A DNA stretch of 38,589 bases from positions 1 through 38,589 of the forward strand of contig LBCX01000005.1 of the NCBI GenBank assembly GCA_001657575.1, written 5' to 3'. Position 1 is the first letter of the stretch. Each line of letters opens with the position of its first letter. The notes beneath the pieces are model-generated. The model was not told where the DNA came from. It made no database searches and worked only from the letters and a program-made list of their open reading frames with translations. The position numbers and the translations under genes were made by a program. The stretch is from Bacteroidales bacterium Barb4 (GTDB lineage: Bacteria > Bacteroidota > Bacteroidia > Bacteroidales > Tannerellaceae). Below, one piece after another: positions 27,411 to 37,141 of this stretch.

Positions 27411-29561
27411 TTAGAAAAGGACTCTTACAGAAACTTTTATTTCACGGGGAGAGCCAAGAAAGGCACTGTAACTGTTGCCGTTTCCATTGATGCTACCCGG
27501 AAAGATGGATGCCCAATACTTTTGATTTGTCAGGTTAGTAGTTTGCAAATTCCATATAACACGTGTTTTAAGAAACGAAGTGGTATAACGCAAGCCCAAG
27601 TCGAAGGTTGTGTATCCGTCAATTTCGGTCGTATTAATATCATTAGCCGCCTTTGCTCCGGCATGATGCACATTTCCGTTTATCGACAAATTACCTTGAA
27701 CAGGAAGTTGATATTCTACAAACAAGTTACCTTGCAGTTTAGGAACGCCGACTACATCTTTGTTGGAAGTTGCCTCAATGCCTGTATCTTTTAATTTCGG
27801 GTTGAGGTAAGTCAGTCCGCCGATAAAATGCAAACGTTTGTACGCAACATCGCCATAGATTTCTACACCTGTATTTTCTTGTGTGCCTTGCAATTTATAC
27901 GTATTATCTGCCGGGTCAACAAAAGGATACGGACGACTCAAATCGAATAGTGCTATGCCCGCACCAATGCCCGGGAAAGCCACTTTATATCCCAATTCGT
28001 ATTGTTTACAGCGATAGGGGTCTAAAAGTTGGTCTTCATTGGCAGTGCCTTTTGGAGCGAGTGAACCTTGTTGCACCACGTCGCTATAAGTCCCGTAAAC
28101 AGTCATATTGTCCAACGGTTTATACAGTAAACTTGCGGAGTAACAAAAAGCATTGTCATCATAACCACCGGTCTTGTCTCCTATGCGAGAATAACTTTCG
28201 TTCTTAATTTGATTGTAGCTCAATGACAGCATTGTAGAGAAATGATTATTAAACGTGACATCATCACCCAAGTTGAAAGACTGTTGGGTATTTTGTGATC
28301 CATGATAATGCCCGTCCACCGGTGGGAGTTGCGGTTGAGGATAAGTGACAGGCGTATAAATACCGGCTTTCCCCAGGGGAATATTTTTAGAAGCATTGGC
28401 GTTGTATATATCCCAAACGAAACCCGTTGTACCAATCACTACATTGTGCAATACTTTTCCTGTATAAATCAAACCATTGACAACTATGCGGTTGCTCAAT
28501 ATTTTGAATCGTCCGGCACCGGAAGAAGCATTTAAGGCAGAAGAAATGCTGTCGTCGGGCGTGAAGGTATTACCCGGATTAAGCATCCCTCTATCTACTG
28601 TTTGACTCAATATGCCGGCTACTATTTTCCATTGGTCATTAATAGCGTATTTAACATTGGCATTGGCGGTTACTGTTCGCAAATCCATACCAGCCCACTC
28701 CAGACCGTAGCCGATTTTATTTGGGTCAATATCCTTGGGTATTTGGATAGCCGTTCCGTAGGAAAAACCGCCCGGATAACCGTATTGTTTGTAGTTGTAA
28801 CGACTGAGGTTTGTTTCGATAGTCAGATTGTTGTACTTGGCATCAAATGCCGCTCCAATGAATGTGCGGTTAAGATTGCTGTAGTCGGCAAACCCTTCGC
28901 CATCGGCATACAAGCCGTTAATGCGAAAGCCATACGATTTATTCTTATCGTCATTTATAAAATAGCGGTGACTCAAGTCGGCATGATAGGTGCCAATACC
29001 TTGCGTTTGGTAAGCGATACTCACATCGCCAACCGGTTTATCCAATACTCGCTTTGAAGAATAATTGAACGATCCCGCCGGACTTGCGGGACCATACAAC
29101 GAGCCTGCAATACCGTTCAGTACTTCAAAACGGTCGAATTGTTCCATCGGATAGGCGGTTGTGCTGACAATATTCAAACCGTCTAAACGGCTACACTCCA
29201 CTACCGATCCTTGAAAACCGCGTGTTTGCGGACGACCCACCTCTAATCCTCCGCGTGCTTCTATTTGCATGGAAGGCATATATTTGGAAACTTCGTTCAG
29301 GCTGTTTACCTGAAGATTTTTCATCATGTCAGAAGTAAGTGTGGAAATAGAATACGGAACATCCAGCAAACGCAAATTACTCCAAGGTCCGACACCAATG
29401 ATGCTGTCGGTGTAGGAAATGTTTTTTAAGCGATAGGCTACTACTTCTACCGTTTGCAAATTCACCTCTTTGTCGTAAGTCTCCGCTTTTTCTGTGTTTT
29501 GTGCAGACATATAGCCAACGCTTACAGCTAATAACATTAATGCAATCCGAATTTTCTTCAT
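27411..29561 (-). CDS. TonB-dependent siderophore-type receptor (TonB3)
   Basis: This is a 716-residue outer-membrane receptor whose plug carries siderophore-receptor marks: VPYSISTLTSDMMKNLQVNS, TRGFQGS, FDRFEVLNGIAGSLYGPASP and AGSFNYSSKR. The signal peptide ends about residue 20 (MSA before QNTEK). The barrel ends PREIKVSVRVLF with terminal Phe. Of the three receptors in the window it is the most like FhuA/FpvA-type siderophore transporters. It lies between the ATPase gene (100 bases upstream) and SBP3 (9 bases downstream). Confidence 0.93.
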   Translation of the reverse strand: MKKIRIALMLLAVSVGYMSAQNTEKAETYDKEVNLQTVEVVAYRLKNISYTDSIIGVGPWSNLRLLDVPYSISTLTSDMMKNLQVNSLNEVSKYMPSMQIEARGGLEVGRPQTRGFQGSVVECSRLDGLNIVSTTAYPMEQFDRFEVLNGIAGSLYGPASPAGSFNYSSKRVLDKPVGDVSIAYQTQGIGTYHADLSHRYFINDDKNKSYGFRINGLYADGEGFADYSNLNRTFIGAAFDAKYNNLTIETNLSRYNYKQYGYPGGFSYGTAIQIPKDIDPNKIGYGLEWAGMDLRTVTANANVKYAINDQWKIVAGILSQTVDRGMLNPGNTFTPDDSISSALNASSGAGRFKILSNRIVVNGLIYTGKVLHNVVIGTTGFVWDIYNANASKNIPLGKAGIYTPVTYPQPQLPPVDGHYHGSQNTQQSFNLGDDVTFNNHFSTMLSLSYNQIKNESYSRIGDKTGGYDDNAFCYSASLLYKPLDNMTVYGTYSDVVQQGSLAPKGTANEDQLLDPYRCKQYELGYKVAFPGIGAGIALFDLSRPYPFVDPADNTYKLQGTQENTGVEIYGDVAYKRLHFIGGLTYLNPKLKDTGIEATSNKDVVGVPKLQGNLFVEYQLPVQGNLSINGNVHHAGAKAANDINTTEIDGYTTFDLGLRYTTSFLKTRVIWNLQTTNLTNQKYWASIFPGSINGNGNSYSAFLGSPREIKVSVRVLF

Positions 29562-29661
29562 CTCTTTATAATTTAGTGAATTAATATTATGCTTTCAATA
29601 GGTTATGTGAAATCTCAAATTTCGCTATAACGAAATGAATAACGCATGTCAAAAAAATTTA

Positions 29662-30438
29662 CTAATCCAAAACAGGCAGGCAAATCTTTCGGGAAGACTC
29701 TGCGCTTGCGGTACATATTTTCACATTCACGTCGTAGATGTCTTTCAACACCTCTTCGGTGATTACTTCCTTACTGTCTCCTTGTTTCCAAATCATTCCG
29801 TTGTGAATGACAGCGACATCCGCTTCGCACATAAAAGCATGGTCGGGCGAATGAGTAGCCATCAGGATGCCCAAAGAATCGTTCTTCAGCTTATTTACCT
29901 GATTGATTATTTTCAGTTGATTGCCGAAGTCCAAACTCGAAGTCGGCTCGTCCATAATGAGAAAAGACGGTTGCTGTGCCAAGGCGCGTGCCACAATCAC
30001 CATCTGTTGTTCGCCACCGCTTAATTGCGTAAAGACGCGGTCTTTCAAGTAAGTGATTTGCAGTTTCTCCAAACATTCTTCTGCTATCATCCGGTCTTTT
30101 TTCCCCGGAGATGAGAAAACAGACAGGTGGGCGGTTCTTCCGAACAATACCACATCAAACACCGTAAACGGAAAAGGTAAAGAGCGGGCTTGCGGCACAT
30201 AAGCCACGGCATGGGCAAACTGACGGCGATTCCATTCGCCGATGTTCTTCCCGTCAAGCGATATAGTCCCTTTCAACAGCGGAAGTATGCCTAAGACAGA
30301 TTTGAAGAGCGTCGTTTTTCCTGCTCCGTTCTTACCTAATATACAGGTCGTCTTGTCGGTATGCAGTTCCAAACTGACATTCTTCAGAACCTCTTTCTGC
30401 GGATAACCCAAAGTCGCATTGTGTATCTTTAATAACAT
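29662..30438 (-). CDS. ABC transporter ATPase of the FepC/BtuD type
   Basis: This is a cytoplasmic ATPase subunit for iron-complex or cobalamin-type import. Walker A GKNGAGKT is at 35-42, Q-loop YVPQ at 80-83, signature LSGGEQQ at 139-145, Walker B LIMDEP at 160-165 and H-loop His196. At 258 residues it is usual size. It heads the minus-strand uptake block. Strikingly, no FecCD/BtuC-type permease gene occurs anywhere in the window, although three binding proteins do, so the membrane subunit must be encoded elsewhere. Upstream is about 1.07 kb of non-coding sequence, divergent from anfH. Confidence 0.93.
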   Translation of the reverse strand: MLLKIHNATLGYPQKEVLKNVSLELHTDKTTCILGKNGAGKTTLFKSVLGILPLLKGTISLDGKNIGEWNRRQFAHAVAYVPQARSLPFPFTVFDVVLFGRTAHLSVFSSPGKKDRMIAEECLEKLQITYLKDRVFTQLSGGEQQMVIVARALAQQPSFLIMDEPTSSLDFGNQLKIINQVNKLKNDSLGILMATHSPDHAFMCEADVAVIHNGMIWKQGDSKEVITEEVLKDIYDVNVKICTASAESSRKICLPVLD

Positions 30439-30515
30439 CTCTACCTGAATTATTCATGTTACGCAGAAGCCCTGAAAGGGATGCCCCTACCGTGCATCTG
30501 CGTAATCTCTTCCGG

Positions 30516-30917
30516 CTGTTTTCTATGTTTTAGAGACGAAAGGCTTAGGCTTTTCTCCCAAGCCTCCAGGATAAAAGACGAAACGCTTAGGAGAAGAGAC
30601 GAAGCTCTTAGGAGATAAGCCTAAGCTCTTAGGCTCTTCAGAACGGTCAAAAGGCACCTCTCCAACCCCCCTGTCCTTACCTCCAAACACCCCTTTTAAG
30701 AGCCTAAACGCTTAGGCTTATCTCCTAAGCGTTTAGGAGATAAGGATACGCACTTGGGAGAAAAGGCTAAGCCCTTAGGAGATAAGCCTAAGCGCTTAGG
30801 CTCTTCAGGCGTGCCCTTCGTATCAAAGACTGATGCCTTCGTACCTCATCCTTGACCCTTCGTCTCTCATCCTGACGGCAGCGTACCCCTAACAGGGTTT
30901 CAAACCCTGTTAGGGGT
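30516..30917. repeat. Long intergenic repeat, copy 2
   Basis: Homologous and co-oriented with 19177-19584: the same opening (CTGTTTTCTATGTTTTA), the same CCCAAGCCTCCAGGA block, the same spacer AACGGTCAAAAGGCACCTCT, the same CTTAGGAGA palindromes and the same closing hairpin of CCCCTAACAGGGTTT with its complement (30887-30917). Differences are scattered substitutions and palindrome swaps such as GGAGATAAGCCTAAG. Confidence 0.85.
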
Positions 30918-30939
30918 TTCCCGCGTCTCTCATCCGTAT

Positions 30940-31050
30940 CCTGAAAGGACGATACCAATACAAATGATACGGTTTACAATGCATGTGGGACTGAAATCTC
31001 CTGTCCCTGTGGGACTTCCACGCAACATGAGGCATAATATAAACTAATTT
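30940..31050. repeat. Partial copy of the foldback element family
   Basis: Contains CATGTGGGACTGAAATCTCC, TGTCCCTGTGGGACTTCC and ACGCAACATGAGGCATAATA followed by TAAACTAATTTG. This matches the right arm and outer edge of the element at 6363-6656. Only one arm is present, so it is a decayed or deleted copy. Confidence 0.6.
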
Positions 31051-31235
31051 GCATCATATACTATTTATTAATGTTTACTCAATATGTATGCCAAAGTCAA
31101 AAAAAGCGTATCACTAAAAAGATAATATGGATATAATTGATTGAAATGTAACTATTTGAAAGCAACCTATTTTATCGGGAAGAAATCAAAAACAGGATTA
31201 TCTGTTTCAATAATGCAAGGAAATCGGGTGAATTA

Positions 31236-31322
31236 TACAGGAATGTAAGGATATTTGATAAGTCATACAAAAATGTAATAAAATATGAATGGTATTACTT
31301 GGAAAAATCCTACAATCGTGTA
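31236..31322. promoter_or_regulatory. Three TACA-N4-TGTA dyads upstream of anfH
   Basis: TACAGGAATGTA (31236-31247), TACAAAAATGTA (31266-31277) and TACAATCGTGTA (31311-31322) are dyads of identical form with start-to-start distances of 30 and 45 bases. Each is followed by A or AA/AT. They lie 190-275 bases ahead of the anfH start, a suitable place for enhancer-type sites of a sigma-54 activator. They do not fit the classical NifA site TGT-N10-ACA. The binding protein is unknown. Confidence 0.5.
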
Positions 31323-31435
31323 ATTACAACTCAATATACCCCTACATTGCCTGATAAAATTTACTTACTCTTATTTTCATTCTTCTGTTTTTCGTAATTA
31401 TTTTAATACTGATTATCAGCAGAATAATGCCGTTT

Positions 31436-31449
31436 ATAAACCGGTTTAT
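31436..31449. promoter_or_regulatory. 14-bp perfect palindrome ATAAACCGGTTTAT before anfH
   Basis: The palindrome sits 6 bases upstream of the candidate -24 element. It has the size and position of an operator for a dimeric repressor that would block polymerase. No regulator is known for it. Confidence 0.35.
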
Positions 31450-31455
31450 TTTTTA

Positions 31456-31471
31456 TGGCATGGCATTTGAA
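31456..31471 (+). promoter_or_regulatory. Candidate sigma-54 promoter of the anf operon
   Basis: TGGCATGGCATTTGAA fits TGGCAY-N5-TTGC at correct spacing, except that the invariant -12 GC reads GA. It would start transcription about 28 bases before the anfH ATG. A weak or degenerate match, but I see no better candidate and no TAnnTTTG element close by. Confidence 0.4.
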
Positions 31472-31485
31472 TTATGCCTTTGTGA

Positions 31486-32334
<849 letters not shown>

Positions 32335-32355
32335 TCATCAAAAAAGAGATAAATT

Positions 32356-32673
32356 ATGAAAATGATCAGGGCTATCGTCCGCCCCGAAATGGCGGACAAT
32401 GTAACCGAAGGTTTGGCGGAAGCCGGTTTTAATTCCATGACCAAATCGCCGGTCTTCGGACGGGGGAAGCAAAAGGGACTCACGGTAGGATCAGCGCATT
32501 ATGACGAAATTCCCAAAATGCTGATTATTATAGTTGTGGAAGATGATGTGGTTGATGATGCGCTGAAGCTCATCCAATACAAGGCATATACGGGAAATGA
32601 AGGCGACGGTAAAATATTTGTTTCTCCGGTAGAAAAAGTACTCACGGTACGGACAGGTTCAAAAGAACTCTAA
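32356..32673 (+). CDS. nifI1: PII-family nitrogenase regulator NifI1
   Basis: This is a GlnB-like trimeric sensor of 105 residues beginning MKMIRAIVRPEMADNVTEGL and ending GDGKIFVSPVEKVLTVRTGS, the conserved PII beta-alpha-beta ends. NifI1 and NifI2 together bind nitrogenase and block its activity when ammonium is available, relieved by 2-oxoglutarate, as shown in methanogens. The T-loop segment FGRGKQKGLTVGSAHYDEIP lacks the uridylylated Tyr context of GlnB. Placement between H and D genes is the signature of NifI and not of housekeeping PII. Confidence 0.93.
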   Translation: MKMIRAIVRPEMADNVTEGLAEAGFNSMTKSPVFGRGKQKGLTVGSAHYDEIPKMLIIIVVEDDVVDDALKLIQYKAYTGNEGDGKIFVSPVEKVLTVRTGSKEL

Positions 32674-32685
32674 AATCAACCGGAA

Positions 32686-33057
32686 ATGAAAGAAATCATA
32701 GCATTTATCCGCCCCAGTAAAATGAGTGCCACCAAAAAGGCACTTGATGCACTTGATATTCCTTCCGTTACCGCTATTCCGGTATTGGGACGCGGAAATC
32801 AGCGGGGACTCAACACCACTTTGAGCGGCATTGACATCCCCCAGAAATTACTGGCACAAAAACGGACAATGGGTATGAAATTCATACCCAAGCGAATGTT
32901 GGTAATTGTTGCCAAAGACAAAGACGTGGACGCAATTATAGGAGCTCTTGTGAAAGCAAACTGGACAGGCTACATCGGCGACGGCAAGATATTCGTTTGC
33001 CCGACCGATGACGCCCTCCGCGTGAGAACCAATGAAACCGGATACGCCGCATTGTAA
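32686..33057 (+). CDS. nifI2: PII-family nitrogenase regulator NifI2
   Basis: This second PII-like subunit has 123 residues, starting MKEIIAFIRPSKMSATKKAL, with a longer T-loop (LGRGNQRGLNTTLSGIDIPQ then KLLAQKRTMGMKFIPKRML) as expected for NifI2, and a C-terminal GYIGDGKIFVCPTDDALRVR. It acts with NifI1 in post-translational switch-off. It lies 12 bases after nifI1 and 24 before anfD, and is co-transcribed. Confidence 0.93.
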   Translation: MKEIIAFIRPSKMSATKKALDALDIPSVTAIPVLGRGNQRGLNTTLSGIDIPQKLLAQKRTMGMKFIPKRMLVIVAKDKDVDAIIGALVKANWTGYIGDGKIFVCPTDDALRVRTNETGYAAL

Positions 33058-33060
33058 TAG

Positions 33061-34689
<1,629 letters not shown>

Positions 34690-34695
34690 ACCAAA

Positions 34696-34715
34696 CAAGG
34701 GAGCATGCTCCCTTG
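34696..34715. promoter_or_regulatory. 20-bp perfect palindrome between anfD and anfG
   Basis: CAAGGGAGCATGCTCCCTTG sits 6 bases after the anfD stop and 16 before the anfG start. It would form a very stable RNA hairpin inside the operon. No T-run follows, so it is more likely a processing, stability or attenuation element than a full terminator. Confidence 0.7.
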
Positions 34716-34731
34716 ATAATACAATAAAGAT

Positions 34732-35088
34732 ATGAACGAAAAGACAGCTCAGGAAAGAATGGAGCAATTGGAATGGTACATCACCAAACATTGTCTGTGG
34801 CAATACAATTCGCGCGGTTGGGACAGGGAAATGCAAAACGAACACATCCTCGGAAAGACCAAACAGTTGTTGTGCGGAGAAAATGCAAGGAAAGAAGACA
34901 CGTATGCTGACCGCTACTATTGGTGCGAAGCCAAAACATTGGTCGAGGCATTCAAAAAATATTTCCCATGGCTGAATGAAATGGACAAAAAAGACATCGC
35001 CACAGTCATACACCTGCTGAAAGAGAAAATGGATTACACCATGATTAAAGGTTCCCTGAATCAGGAACTGACAAAAGAAAAATATTAA
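34732..35088 (+). CDS. anfG: Iron-only nitrogenase delta chain
   Basis: AnfG is the small subunit found only in V- and Fe-nitrogenases, binding AnfD on the outside of the complex. The protein has 118 residues with the family features QLEWYITKHCLWQYNSRGWD, ENI-like QNEHILGKTKQLLCGE, DRYYWCEAKTLVEAFKKYFP and a C-terminal helix. Size and position between D and K are exactly as expected. It is the strongest single marker here that this is not a molybdenum enzyme. Confidence 0.95.
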   Translation: MNEKTAQERMEQLEWYITKHCLWQYNSRGWDREMQNEHILGKTKQLLCGENARKEDTYADRYYWCEAKTLVEAFKKYFPWLNEMDKKDIATVIHLLKEKMDYTMIKGSLNQELTKEKY

Positions 35089-35100
35089 AATCGAAAGAAT

Positions 35101-36489
35101 ATGAGCTGCGAATTAAAAATAAAAGAGCGTACAGGCGTTATCAATCCTATCTTCACCTGCCAGCCGGCGGGCGCACAATATGCAAGCATCGGTATCAAAG
35201 ACTGTATCGGGCTTGTGCATGGCGGGCAGGGTTGCGTGATGTTTGTCCGCCTCTTGTTCTCCCAACATTTCAAGGAGAGTTTTGAGCTTGCTTCCACTTC
35301 ACTGCACGAAGACGCTGCCGTATTCGGTGCGCTCCATCGCGTAGAGCAGGGCGTGGACGTGTTGCTGATGCGTTATCCGCATGTCAAGGTAATTCCGATT
35401 ATCACCACCTGCGCAACGGAAGTCATCGGTGACGACGTCGATGGTCTGGTGCTGAAATTGAATGCCGGACTGCTGAAAGAAAAGTATGCCGACCGCGAAG
35501 TACACCTCATTCCTATCCATACGCCCAGTTTTGTGGGAAGCATGATTTCCGGTTACGACGTTGCCGTGAAGGATTTTGTCAGCTATTTTGCCAAAAAAGA
35601 AGACAAGGCAAACGGAAAAATCAATCTGATTACCGGTTGGGTGAATCCGGGCGATGTAACGGAACTGAAATCATTGCTGAGCGAAATGCAGGTGGATGCA
35701 ACCGTCCTCTTTGAAATCGAAACTTTCGATTCTCCCCTGATGCCCGACGGCAATCACGTGTCGCACGGCGAGACCACCATCGAAGATCTGCAAAGCACGG
35801 CAAACGCCATCGGCACCATCGCCCTCAACCGCTACGAAGGCGGCAAGGCGGCAGAGTTTCTGCATAATGAGTTTGACGTTCCGGCAATCATCGGGCCTAC
35901 GCCGATAGGCATCCGCAATACGGACATCTTTTTGCAGAACGTAAAGAAATTAACGGGCAAAGCCATTCCCGAATCGCTGGTGCGCAAACGGGGTATTGCC
36001 ATCGACGCCATCGCCGACTTGTCCCACATGTTTCTTGCCGGCAAAAAGGTAGCCATCTACGGAAACCCCGATTTGGTCATCGGACTTGCTCAATACTGCA
36101 TTGATTTGGAAATGCAACCCGTACTGGTTCTTTTGGGCGATGATAATGCAAATTATAAGAACGACCCCCGCATAGCGGAGTTGAAAGCGAATGTGGATTT
36201 TGACATGGAAATTGTAACCAATGCCGACCTCTGGGACTTGGAACGCCGCATCAAGGAAGGTCTCCAGCTTGACCTTATCCTTGGAAATTCCAAAGGGCGT
36301 TTTGTCTCAATAGACAACAACGTTCCGATGCTGCGTGTCAGCTTCCCGGTGTACGACCGCGCAGGACATTACCGCTACCCGGTAGTGGGTTACGCCGGTG
36401 CGATATGGCTCGCCGAGGAAATGGCAAACACCATTTTCTCCGACATGGAATACAAGCACCACAAAGAATGGGTGTTGGGTGTATGGTAA
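35101..36489 (+). CDS. anfK: Iron-only nitrogenase beta chain
   Basis: AnfK pairs with AnfD to form the catalytic heterodimer and holds the other half of the P-cluster. Ligands are Cys20 (IFTCQPAGAQYA), Cys45 (GGQGCVMFVR) and Cys104 (ITTCATEVIGDD). The 462-residue length matches AnfK/VnfK, which lack the longer N-terminus of NifK. The C-terminal PVVGYAGAIWLAEEMANTIF is typical. Its stop codon region overlaps the start of the next gene by 7 bases, so translation is probably coupled. Confidence 0.95.
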   Translation: MSCELKIKERTGVINPIFTCQPAGAQYASIGIKDCIGLVHGGQGCVMFVRLLFSQHFKESFELASTSLHEDAAVFGALHRVEQGVDVLLMRYPHVKVIPIITTCATEVIGDDVDGLVLKLNAGLLKEKYADREVHLIPIHTPSFVGSMISGYDVAVKDFVSYFAKKEDKANGKINLITGWVNPGDVTELKSLLSEMQVDATVLFEIETFDSPLMPDGNHVSHGETTIEDLQSTANAIGTIALNRYEGGKAAEFLHNEFDVPAIIGPTPIGIRNTDIFLQNVKKLTGKAIPESLVRKRGIAIDAIADLSHMFLAGKKVAIYGNPDLVIGLAQYCIDLEMQPVLVLLGDDNANYKNDPRIAELKANVDFDMEIVTNADLWDLERRIKEGLQLDLILGNSKGRFVSIDNNVPMLRVSFPVYDRAGHYRYPVVGYAGAIWLAEEMANTIFSDMEYKHHKEWVLGVW

Positions 36490-36866
36490 GACCGGTACAA
36501 TCATTTAAGGAAGATTATCATGACGCCAAAGCCTACCACCGGCGGGCTTTGCAATATCGGGACGCACAACAGCCCGCAAGCCTCGTGTTCAACGTCGCCT
36601 CCGTATCGCTTGAGCGTTACTTGGTGGCGTTGTGCGAATTACATGGCGTGGAACCGATGAGTCATAATTTCATCAATCTGGCACAGGAAGTGTGCCGGTT
36701 GGTTGAAATTCCGCACGAACTGAGCCGCGACATACGCTCGCTCGACCATATTTTCGGTATCTGTTTTCTTGATGAATACCACCACGGCACGCCCGAAGTT
36801 GCCGACATGGAAAAAGTGGTGCGGCTGTGCGATGAAGTTCAGGGACTTTTTGACAATCAACCTTGA
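36483..36866 (+). CDS. Small helical protein in the anf operon (AnfR-position, HEPN-like)
   Basis: The start is placed at ATG 36483, which overlaps the anfK end. The longer frame back to 36405 would run through anfK. The 127-residue product is all-helical in appearance (YHDAKAYHRRALQYRDAQQP, SVSLERYLVALCELHGVEPM, SHNFINLAQEVCRLVEIP) and resembles HEPN four-helix bundles. The gene occupies a place downstream of anfK comparable to anfO/anfR in Azotobacter, so an AnfR-type maturation or assembly role is possible. I could not confirm AnfR homology from memory, hence no symbol. Its stop codon lies inside the first unit of the 41-bp repeat array. Confidence 0.8.
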   Translation: MVRPVQSFKEDYHDAKAYHRRALQYRDAQQPASLVFNVASVSLERYLVALCELHGVEPMSHNFINLAQEVCRLVEIPHELSRDIRSLDHIFGICFLDEYHHGTPEVADMEKVVRLCDEVQGLFDNQP

Positions 36867-37106
36867 ATTTGGTAAATTCAGACTTGATTGCACGCAATCG
36901 ACCTTGAAAACGACAAATTCAGACTTGATTGTATACAATCGACCACGAATTCGACAAATTCAGACTTGATTGTATACAATTGACCACGAATTCGGCAAAT
37001 TCAGACTTGATTGCACGCAATCGACCTTGAAAACGACGAATTCAGACTTGATTATACGCAATCAACCTTGAAAACGGCAAATTCAGACTTGTTTGCAAAA
37101 TTTGCG
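36861..37106. repeat. Six 41-bp tandem repeats inside the anf operon
   Basis: Units start at 36861, 36902, 36943, 36984, 37025 and 37066 with no spacing. Each has CCWYGAAWWCGRCAAATTCA, then GACTTGATTG, four variable bases and CAATCGA. The dyad GATTG-N4-CAATC is a full palindrome (GATTGTATACAATC) in units 2 and 3 (with a one-base change at the end of unit 3), and the last unit is degenerate. The first unit overlaps the final two codons (CCT TGA) of the preceding gene. Confidence 0.92.
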
Positions 37107-37141
37107 TAGCATCAGAATAATAATCAGTTAATTTTTAGCAA

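Larger units (their letters stand above)
30439..31235. other. Non-coding, repeat-filled part of the gap between uptake block and anf operon
   Basis: No gene is supported. In order the stretch has a mini hairpin (TTACGCAGA / TCTGCGTAA, 30470-30508), the second long repeat copy, a half foldback element (about 30940-31050, including ATGTGGGACTGAAATCTCCT and TATAATATAAACTAATTTG), then unstructured AT-rich DNA leading into the anfH control region. I found no clear promoter for the ATPase gene. Confidence 0.6.

Noticed and set aside
30439-30700. Cobalamin riboswitch upstream of the ABC ATPase
   Set aside because: I looked for a B12-box-like GCCACTG and the usual surrounding helices and did not see them, so cobalamin uptake is not supported by regulation.
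31456-31477. Alternative -24/-12 pairing TGGCATTTGAATTATGC at anfH
   Set aside because: The distance between GG and GC is two bases too long for sigma-54. The overlapping alignment with correct spacing was kept as the weaker-consensus candidate.
36861-37106. Possible CRISPR array in the anf operon
   Set aside because: All 41 bases of the unit repeat, the only variable part is four bases within the dyad, and no cas genes are present.
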